Of a DNA stretch of 64,000 nt, positions 58,497-64,000 are shown piece after piece. The position numbers were made by a program, and so were the translations under genes. Position 1 is the first letter of the stretch. Each line of letters opens with the position of its first letter. This DNA is from JBCBSP01 sp039819095 (GTDB lineage Bacteria > Pseudomonadota > Alphaproteobacteria > Caulobacterales > Maricaulaceae), in the NCBI GenBank assembly GCA_039819095.1, contig JBCBSP010000003.1, forward strand, positions 355,323-419,322, in the 5' to 3' direction. The notes beneath the pieces are model-generated. The model searched no databases. It was not told the origin of the DNA and saw only the letters and a list, made by a program, of their open reading frames with translations.

Positions 58497-59018
58497 ATGA
58501 GTCTCGACACGCTGAAGAACCGCCTTCCCGACTATGCCAAGGATATAAAGCTGAACCTGTCCTCGCTCGGCCGCGAGACCGTGCTGGATGATCAAAAGAA
58601 GTATGGAAGCTTCCTGGCGTCCGCCTACGCGGTCGGCGTCGATGATGTGACGCGCGATATCCTCGCCGAGGTGGAAGGCAAGCTGTCCGATGAAGCGATC
58701 CGGGCGGCCAAGGCCGCCGCCGCGATCATGGGCATGAATAATGTCTATTACCGCTTCGTCCACCTCGCCAGCGCCAAGGACTATGGCACGCTGCCGGCGA
58801 AGCTGCGGATGAACACGATCGCCAATCCCGGCGTCGACAAGGTTGATTTCGAGCTGTGGTCGCTCGCCGTGTCCGCGATCAATGGCTGCGGCCTGTGCAT
58901 CGACGCTCATGAGGCCGAGCTGCGCAAGGCGGGGCTGACCACCGAACAGGTCCAGGCGAGCGTGCGCATCGCTTCGGTCGTGAACGCTGCTGCGGCCGTG
59001 CTGCGCGCCGAAGCCTGA
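58497..59018 (+). CDS. ahpD: alkyl hydroperoxide reductase adaptor AhpD
   Basis: The 173-residue protein has the AhpD core: CGLCIDAHE gives redox Cys131 and Cys134 and His138, with Glu119 before them, matching Glu118, Cys130, Cys133 and His137 of M. tuberculosis AhpD. It returns reducing power to AhpC, from a lipoyl domain in the known case. It is preceded by a structured element and followed by a strong terminator. The frame opens earlier (58224), but only the ATG at 58497 gives the family start. Confidence 0.94.
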   Translation: MSLDTLKNRLPDYAKDIKLNLSSLGRETVLDDQKKYGSFLASAYAVGVDDVTRDILAEVEGKLSDEAIRAAKAAAAIMGMNNVYYRFVHLASAKDYGTLPAKLRMNTIANPGVDKVDFELWSLAVSAINGCGLCIDAHEAELRKAGLTTEQVQASVRIASVVNAAAAVLRAEA

Positions 59019-59040
59019 CCGGCGCAAGTCCGATAGAAAC

Positions 59041-59073
59041 CCCGTCGCGCCTGAAACAGCGCGGCGGGTTTTT
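59041..59073 (+). terminator. terminator of ahpC-ahpD
   Basis: CCCGTCGCGC (59041-59050) pairs with GCGCGGCGGG (59059-59068) over ten positions with one U-G pair and an eight-base loop. TTTTT follows from 59069. It lies 22 bases after the ahpD stop. Confidence 0.85.
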
Positions 59074-59190
59074 ACGTTTTGAAGTCGCCCGTGCGTTTCA
59101 AAACCACCTTCTTCGGGTGGTTTATCAGTAGAAGATACAGTATGTTACCTCGAATTTGACGGATCGGGTATAAATCCGTATCCTGAAGGA

Positions 59191-59478
59191 ATGTCGACCG
59201 CGCCTGTCATACGCAAGCGAAGCACCCCGCGCAGTGATCGCGGGCGGGCGGCTGAGGCGTGGCGCTGGTTCTCTGATCGGACCCAGCGTGCGGCGTCCGC
59301 CTATCGCGACCTGGCCTGGGCGCCGCTGCTGCGCCAGATGGCGGTCTCGCTGATGTTGATCCTGACGTCCCGCATCTTTCCTACTGAAGGTTTCGCGCCG
59401 TTCGCGCTGTGCGCCGGGGTGATCTGGATGGCCGTGCTGGTGCGGATCGCACTGCTGAAGCGCCTGCACGAACGCTGA
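59191..59478 (+). CDS. small membrane protein of unknown function
   Basis: The 95-residue protein has an Arg-rich N-terminal half (about 1-40) and two short membrane helices (about 50-65 and 70-90). No family is recognised. It lies between the ahpD terminator and the symporter gene, behind an AT-rich stretch (59130-59185) that could hold its promoter. A small hairpin AAACCACC/GGTGGTTT lies at 59101-59123. Confidence 0.55.
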   Translation: MSTAPVIRKRSTPRSDRGRAAEAWRWFSDRTQRAASAYRDLAWAPLLRQMAVSLMLILTSRIFPTEGFAPFALCAGVIWMAVLVRIALLKRLHER

Positions 59479-59576
59479 TCCTGGCGCGCCGGCTCACGCG
59501 CCGCGTCGCCATGTTGACCCACCAGACGATCCCCTTAGGCTGCCGCCTGTCTGATTGACGGCTGGAAGGGTTTTCC

Positions 59577-60905
59577 ATGGCTTGGTGGTTCGGTGTGGCG
59601 CTGTGGAAGCGCGTGCTCGGTGCGCTCGTGCTCGGCGTTATTCTCGGTCTGGTCCTGACCCAGCTTATGGGCGGTCCGGCGGCGGCGGGCTTCCTGGAAG
59701 CCTGGGTCAAACCGGTCGGCGATCTGTTCATTCGCCTGATCCGCATGCTCATCGTGCCCTTGATCCTGACCACGCTGATCGCAGGCGTGGTCGCGCTCGG
59801 CGCTCCGGCCCGGCTGGGCACGATCGGGTTGAAAACCATCTTCCTGTATCTGATCACCACCTTCTTCGCGAACGTGATCGGCATCATCGCCGGGCTCATC
59901 TTCCGCCCCGGCGTCGGAGCCGAGCTGGGCGGCGCCGAAGCGGTTCCGGTCGATACCGGCGCGGCCCCGAGCGCGGTGGACCGGCTGCTGGCGATTGTTC
60001 CGTCAAACCCGATCGCGGCCCTCGCAGATGGCGACGTGCTGGCGGTTATCTTCTTCTCGCTTCTGATCGGCGTCGGCATTCTGCTGGCCGGTCGTCAGGG
60101 CAAGCTGATCGGGGATTTCTTCACCCAGGCCAGCAATGTGGTGCTGAAAGTCACCCACATCGTCATGGAAGTCGCGCCCTTCGGCGTCTTCGCGCTGGTC
60201 GCCCACACCACCGCCAGTCAAGGCGTTGATGCGCTGCTATCCATCGCGGTGCTGATCACGGCGGTCTATGTCGGTCTCTTCACCCATGCAGTGATCGTCT
60301 ATGGCGGGATTATCCGCTTTGTCCTGAACCTGCCGCTGATGAATTTCGTGCGCGGCATGCTGGACGCCATCGCGGTGGCCTTCTCCACGGCAAGCTCCAG
60401 CGCGACCTTGCCTGTCACGATCGCCAATGCGACGGAAAATCTGGGTGTGAAACGGTCCGTGGCCGGCTCGGTCCTGCCGCTCGGCGCGACAATCAATATG
60501 GACGGAACCGCGCTTTATCTCGGCGTGCTCGCCCTCTTCACCGCGCAGGCCTTCGGCTATGATCTGACCTTCATGAACTATGTCATGATCGCGCTTACCG
60601 CTGCGGTCGTGTCGATCGGGGCGGCCGGCATTCCGTCGGCCTCGCTCTTCCTGCTCGCCATCGTGCTGGACACGTTCGGCGTGCCGCCCGAGCAGATCGC
60701 CATCATTGTCGGCTTCATCCTGCCGGTTGACCGGATCATGGATATGGCCCGCACCGCGCTGAACGTGACCGGCGACGCGACGGTCGCGACGACCGTGGCC
60801 AAGTGGGAAGGCGAGCTGGATGAAGAGCGCTTCCGCTGGCCGGCGGATAAACCCTTCCCGGAACCGGAACCGGAAAAAGTCATGGCCGACGCGGACCGGG
60901 ACTAA
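59577..60905 (+). CDS. dicarboxylate/amino acid:cation symporter (DAACS family)
   Basis: The 442-residue protein has eight membrane helices and two re-entrant loops. SSSATLPVT and GIPSASLFL are the two hairpin tips, NMDGTALYLG is the unwound helix 7 motif, and DRIMDMARTALNVTGD in helix 8 carries the substrate Asp/Asn. The family takes up glutamate, aspartate, succinate, fumarate or malate with sodium or protons. The position near none of the TCA genes does not decide the substrate. The last 30 residues are an acidic Pro/Glu tail. Confidence 0.93.
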   Translation: MAWWFGVALWKRVLGALVLGVILGLVLTQLMGGPAAAGFLEAWVKPVGDLFIRLIRMLIVPLILTTLIAGVVALGAPARLGTIGLKTIFLYLITTFFANVIGIIAGLIFRPGVGAELGGAEAVPVDTGAAPSAVDRLLAIVPSNPIAALADGDVLAVIFFSLLIGVGILLAGRQGKLIGDFFTQASNVVLKVTHIVMEVAPFGVFALVAHTTASQGVDALLSIAVLITAVYVGLFTHAVIVYGGIIRFVLNLPLMNFVRGMLDAIAVAFSTASSSATLPVTIANATENLGVKRSVAGSVLPLGATINMDGTALYLGVLALFTAQAFGYDLTFMNYVMIALTAAVVSIGAAGIPSASLFLLAIVLDTFGVPPEQIAIIVGFILPVDRIMDMARTALNVTGDATVATTVAKWEGELDEERFRWPADKPFPEPEPEKVMADADRD

Positions 60906-60997
60906 ACACCCAACCTGCTCCGTCAGGCGGGCCTGATCCGCAAGGCCGATCTATCCGTAAGTCTTCTTGAGCTGTCGCTTTGAAGGAAGGCCCCGCC

Positions 60998-61324
60998 ATG
61001 ACCTTGATCCGCATCCTCTGCGCCGTCGGCGGCCTGATCCTGGCCGCTTCCATCGTCTGGGCGATCCAGACCTGGGAGGGTAGCTTCATGGACGCCATCA
61101 ACTGGCTGATCTCTGAGCCCTGGGGCGTGGTCAGCCTGATCGATCTGTATCTCAGCTTCTTCTTCGTCGCTGTGCTTATCTGGTGTCTGGAGACCAACAA
61201 GACTATCGCGCTGGTCTTCATTCTCCCGCTGCCGTTTCTCGGCCATGTCTGGTCGGCGATCTGGATGGTCTGGCGGCTGGGCGCGATGCTGGCGCGGCTT
61301 CGTGAAAACCGAGAGCCGGCTTAA
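60998..61324 (+). CDS. three-helix membrane protein (DUF1475-like?)
   Basis: The 108-residue protein has about three membrane helices (about 4-22, 38-60 and 68-90). SEPWGVVSLIDLYLSFFFVAVLIW somewhat resembles the DUF1475 family, though I cannot confirm it. AGGAAGG seven bases before the ATG at 60998 fixes the start. Its stop overlaps the stop of the convergent AstE-like gene by four bases. Confidence 0.65.
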   Translation: MTLIRILCAVGGLILAASIVWAIQTWEGSFMDAINWLISEPWGVVSLIDLYLSFFFVAVLIWCLETNKTIALVFILPLPFLGHVWSAIWMVWRLGAMLARLRENREPA

Positions 61325-62334
61325 CCGGCCGCTTCCATCAGATAGCCGAGGCAATCGGCGCGGATCGCGGCCTCGCTCACCGTCAGCATGGCCGGCGTCG
61401 CCGCGCGTCTGAGGATCAGCCGGTCGCCCTCTTCGGTGAAGAAGCGTCCGGTGACATCCGCGCCGGCGCCATCGACGACCCGCAGCGGTTCACCCTTCGA
61501 CAATAGCCGTGCGAAGGTCGAACCGGCCGGTCGCTCAAAAAAGTTCCAGCTTTCCAGCTTGGCCGGCAGCTCGATATCGCCTTCGATGCCGTGTTCAAAG
61601 GCGATGCGCGCATCCGGGGCGATCTCGATCCGCCCGGTCACATCGAACACCTGCAGATCAAGATCCGGCGCGCCGCGCCAGTGATCAAGATGCAGCGCAT
61701 CCAGCACCATGTTGAAGGCGGCTTCTTCGCCGGTCGGCTCGCCGGGCCGGCCGCATTCAGCCGTGATCGCCGGGGTTATGCCGCTCATCGCGATGGAGAA
61801 CAGGGTGGGTGGGTTCAGCGTGCGCACCGCGAGCCGGGAAAACAGGCTGGCGAGCTGCAGCGTGTCGGGCCGCATATTGTGCACGCAGGCGTAGTGCGGG
61901 TTCGCGCCGGTATTATTGTGCAGATCGATCAGCGCGAAGGGCTCAGCCCGTTTCACCTCGGCCAGAACCGTTTGCGCCAGCGCCGCCTCAGGACTGTCGC
62001 CGCCGGACCAGACCCGGTTGTAGTCGGCCCGGCCGGGCAGCTTGCGCAGGCCCGCCTCGGCCGCATGCACATTGCCCACGAAGATGATCATCGGGCGCGG
62101 CAGGGGATGGCGCTTCATCCAGGCCTGCAGCCGCTGCAGCACGGTCAGCCCCACCGTCTCATCGCCATGCAGCAGCACGCCGAGCGCCAGGGGTGCAAGC
62201 TCGCGCCGCCCGTCCAGATGGATGAGCGCCGAGTTGGGAAAGACAGTGCGGATGTCCCGCGCGCTCACATCGGCCAGGCCCTGGGGCAGGGCGTTCAGCC
62301 GGTCAAGCACAAGAGGGTCAGGCAGCGGGCTCAT
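61321..62334 (-). CDS. AstE/aspartoacylase family zinc hydrolase
   Basis: The 337-residue protein has the M14-like zinc set His56 and Glu59 in LLHGDETVG and His139 in DLHNNTG, plus AECGRPGEPTGEE and a C-terminal beta-domain (about 220-330). It resembles succinylglutamate desuccinylase and aspartoacylase, which cleave N-acyl amino acids. The ATG at 62334 overlaps the stop of the GCS2-type ligase gene (ATGA), so the two are coupled; an ATG three codons earlier is also possible. No other ast gene is near, so arginine catabolism is not implied. Confidence 0.85.
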   Translation of the reverse strand: MSPLPDPLVLDRLNALPQGLADVSARDIRTVFPNSALIHLDGRRELAPLALGVLLHGDETVGLTVLQRLQAWMKRHPLPRPMIIFVGNVHAAEAGLRKLPGRADYNRVWSGGDSPEAALAQTVLAEVKRAEPFALIDLHNNTGANPHYACVHNMRPDTLQLASLFSRLAVRTLNPPTLFSIAMSGITPAITAECGRPGEPTGEEAAFNMVLDALHLDHWRGAPDLDLQVFDVTGRIEIAPDARIAFEHGIEGDIELPAKLESWNFFERPAGSTFARLLSKGEPLRVVDGAGADVTGRFFTEEGDRLILRRAATPAMLTVSEAAIRADCLGYLMEAAG

Positions 62335-63758
62335 ACCGTCCATGTATGCACCGGGCGGCCGCTCTCTTGAAGGGCCACATATGCTTCTGTGAGGCCCTGG
62401 AAGTCGCGCCCGCGCACATTGGCCCAGGCGCGCTGCCAGGCCGAACCTGTCATCCCGTTCGTGGCGCGGGCCCGGATGATGTCCATCACGCGCCTGGCGT
62501 CGAAGCGGGAAACGCCGGCCTTGACCAGCGCCGCCTCGGCCTGATCGGCGAGCGTATCGTGGATGAGACGCTGAACCAGGGTTCGGTCGCCATCCAGCCA
62601 GGTGATGCGCGCGCCCAGCCCGTGCTCGGCGGCGGAGTAGAAATTCGCCCGGGCATCCTCAAAGTCGAGCTCGGTTTCCGGCGCGGTGTCCCGATCGGCC
62701 AGATGCAGGGTCAGCCCGATCAGGAAGGCGGCGTTGGCCGTCATGTCGATCGGGGTGGGCCCGGCCGGGGTGATGCGGTTCTCCAGCCGGATATGCGGCG
62801 TGCCGGCGTCCGCGCACACGATCGGCCGGTTCCAGCGCCAGACCGTGCCGTTCTGCAGCTTCAGATGCCGCAAGCGCTCGAGATCGGCCTCCTCAGTCAC
62901 CGGCAGGAGCGGGGCGTGGCCGTCGAGATTCTCCAGGAAGAGCTCCAGGAGGCTCTCGCGCACATACCCCGCGCCAAAGCCGACGCGCCCGACATGGCGG
63001 CCGGAGAGCGTGCGGAAGCTGTTGACGTTGATCGCCTGCTCAAACAGCGGAATGCGGGTCTCCTCCCACAGCTTCTTGCCATTGAGGAAGGGCGAATTGC
63101 CGCTCACCGCCATGACCGGGCCGGAGGCGATGAGGGCGGCGTTGAACTGGCGCACATGCCGGTCCGGATCCAGCATCAAATGGGTCTGAAGCGAGGTGCA
63201 GGCCGCCTCCATCATCAGATGGTCCTGAACGTCCTCGAACACTTCCTGACCGGTGATGCAGTAGGACATGGGCGCCCCGCCGCGCAGATGCATCACCCGC
63301 GCATTGAGCGCCCGGTAGCGATTGGACGGCGTCATCGCCTCCAGATCGAGCATGTCGGTGCGCAAGGTCGGCGCGATGCCGATCATCGCCGCATGGGCGT
63401 TCATCGACCGGGCGGTGATGCTGCAATGGCTCCACAGCTGCTCAAACCGGTCCTGCAGCCCGGCGAAGCAATCGCCCTGCAACGGTCCGGGATCGAGATT
63501 GAGCTCGAAATTATACTGGGACAGCTCCTGATCCAACCGCGTGTCATCGGCCTTGCCGAGAAATTCCAGATTGCGCGGACAGGGCCGGTGATCGGCGTCC
63601 AGCAGCCAGCCCTCCACCTCCGCGCCGATCAGCGGCGGATCTCGCCGCTCGAACGCATCATCATGAAACCAGCCCATGACAAGCCGCGTTTCCGCGCGCA
63701 AGCGCTTGAGAAACACCGCCTCATCAACCAGCTCTTCCGTTTCAAGTTCCTGGCCCAT
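62331..63758 (-). CDS. GCS2-type carboxylate-amine ligase
   Basis: The 475-residue protein has features of the glutamate-cysteine ligase 2 superfamily: IGAEVEGWLLDADHRP, QYNFELNLDPGPLQG, MIGIAPTLRTDM, TSLQTHLML and RLENRITPAGPTPIDMTANAAFLIGL. It probably joins an amine to a carboxylate using ATP. It overlaps the AstE-like amide hydrolase gene, so the pair may make and break the same kind of amide bond. A standard glutathione role is less likely than a dedicated metabolite, but this is inference. Confidence 0.8.
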   Translation of the reverse strand: MGQELETEELVDEAVFLKRLRAETRLVMGWFHDDAFERRDPPLIGAEVEGWLLDADHRPCPRNLEFLGKADDTRLDQELSQYNFELNLDPGPLQGDCFAGLQDRFEQLWSHCSITARSMNAHAAMIGIAPTLRTDMLDLEAMTPSNRYRALNARVMHLRGGAPMSYCITGQEVFEDVQDHLMMEAACTSLQTHLMLDPDRHVRQFNAALIASGPVMAVSGNSPFLNGKKLWEETRIPLFEQAINVNSFRTLSGRHVGRVGFGAGYVRESLLELFLENLDGHAPLLPVTEEADLERLRHLKLQNGTVWRWNRPIVCADAGTPHIRLENRITPAGPTPIDMTANAAFLIGLTLHLADRDTAPETELDFEDARANFYSAAEHGLGARITWLDGDRTLVQRLIHDTLADQAEAALVKAGVSRFDARRVMDIIRARATNGMTGSAWQRAWANVRGRDFQGLTEAYVALQESGRPVHTWTV

Positions 63759-63768
63759 GACGGAAAGC

Positions 63769-64000
63769 TTAGGCGCAAGAGCGCGCCAAAGGCCAGCGCA
63801 ACCGGTGCGGTCGATGTTCAGTGTCTGACCCGATCAGCGGCGCACTCCTCACCGTTGGATGCTTCACGCGGCGGTTATGAGCGTCATAGACAAAGCCGCC
63901 CGTGGCCGCGCCGCTGATCGCGGTGGGCTGGTCGGAACGGTCATAAGTGAATTGCAGGCGGGCATTGTCGATGACATTGCCCCGCGCATCATGGCTGTAG
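63769..64000 (-). CDS. C-terminal end of an RHS/YD-repeat protein, partial
   Basis: On the minus strand the last 76 codons before a TAA at 63769-63771 read DARGNVIDNARLQFTYDRSD, then ISGAATGGFVYDAHNRRVK. These are YD-repeat signatures of RHS proteins. After the second YD unit the sequence turns into an unrelated tail ending ARSCA rather than the expected continuing repeats and core, so this copy is probably truncated or a displaced RHS end. The rest lies beyond the right edge. Confidence 0.7.
   Translation of the reverse strand, partial: YSHDARGNVIDNARLQFTYDRSDQPTAISGAATGGFVYDAHNRRVKHPTVRSAPLIGSDTEHRPHRLRWPLARSCA

Noticed and set aside
62346..63917. 523-codon plus-strand frame across the GCS2-type ligase gene
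   Set aside because: No domain is seen, and it runs across the gap and into the RHS end on the opposite strand.

Overview
The window is about 64 kb of dense, high-GC chromosome with ordinary bacterial gene spacing and many ATGA overlaps. Gene content points to an aquatic alphaproteobacterium of the Caulobacterales/Maricaulales type (a Maricaulis-, Oceanicaulis- or Hyphomonas-like cell). The reasons are: sdhCDAB with a Caulobacter-like promoter; an F1 ATP synthase operon (atpHAGDC) separated from the F0 genes; the block DUF484-xerC / priA / atpH; a GST-fold protein resembling FzlA beside queG and an NDUFA9-like protein; fabA-fabB; and many secreted M16, S9 and DUF885 peptidases. This placement is inferred from content, not from a search.

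Layout. 1-2 kb: the N-terminal part of a large multi-PAS sensor that runs off the left edge. 2-14 kb: a fused double ABC ATPase for peptide import, an M16 lipoprotein peptidase, an S9 peptidase, an FKBP lipoprotein, argE, a lone DUF5615 PIN-like protein, a DUF885 protein and an SDR. 14-18 kb: sdhCDAB. 18-21 kb: two tandem PlsC-like acyltransferases, then an arsenic module of arsR divergent from arsC and an aquaporin. 21-29 kb: tRNA-Arg(CCG), an XRE/membrane gene pair with an AT-rich promoter, an ABC ATPase, a zinc-finger protein, uppP, a CDF metal exporter, the FzlA-like protein, queG, an NDUFA9-like protein and tRNA-Leu(CAG). 29-33 kb: an MBOAT/SGNH cell-surface acylation cluster. 33-46 kb: mixed housekeeping genes, including a PIF1-like helicase, moeB-like, fabAB, ppk2, lpd, xerC and DUF484. 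46-54 kb: priA, a decayed parDE-like remnant and the ATP synthase operon, which carries a small YHS-like protein between atpD and atpC. 54-59 kb: a peroxide-defence block (oxyR, katG, ahpC, ahpD). 59-64 kb: a dicarboxylate symporter, an AstE-like amidohydrolase coupled to a GCS2-type ligase, and the tail of an RHS protein at the right edge.

Functional themes are respiration (sdh, F1 ATPase, lpd), peroxide and arsenic defence, envelope proteolysis and surface polymer modification. No phage, insertion sequence, CRISPR array or rRNA gene is visible. The most unusual items are a 68-nt repeat lying directly 3' of both tRNA genes in the same orientation (64 of 68 bases identical), a structured 84-nt element with 14-bp perfect terminal inverted repeats between ahpC and ahpD, the YHS-like gene inside the ATP synthase operon, a PriA lacking three of the eight usual zinc cysteines, and the four-gene MBOAT/SGNH cluster.
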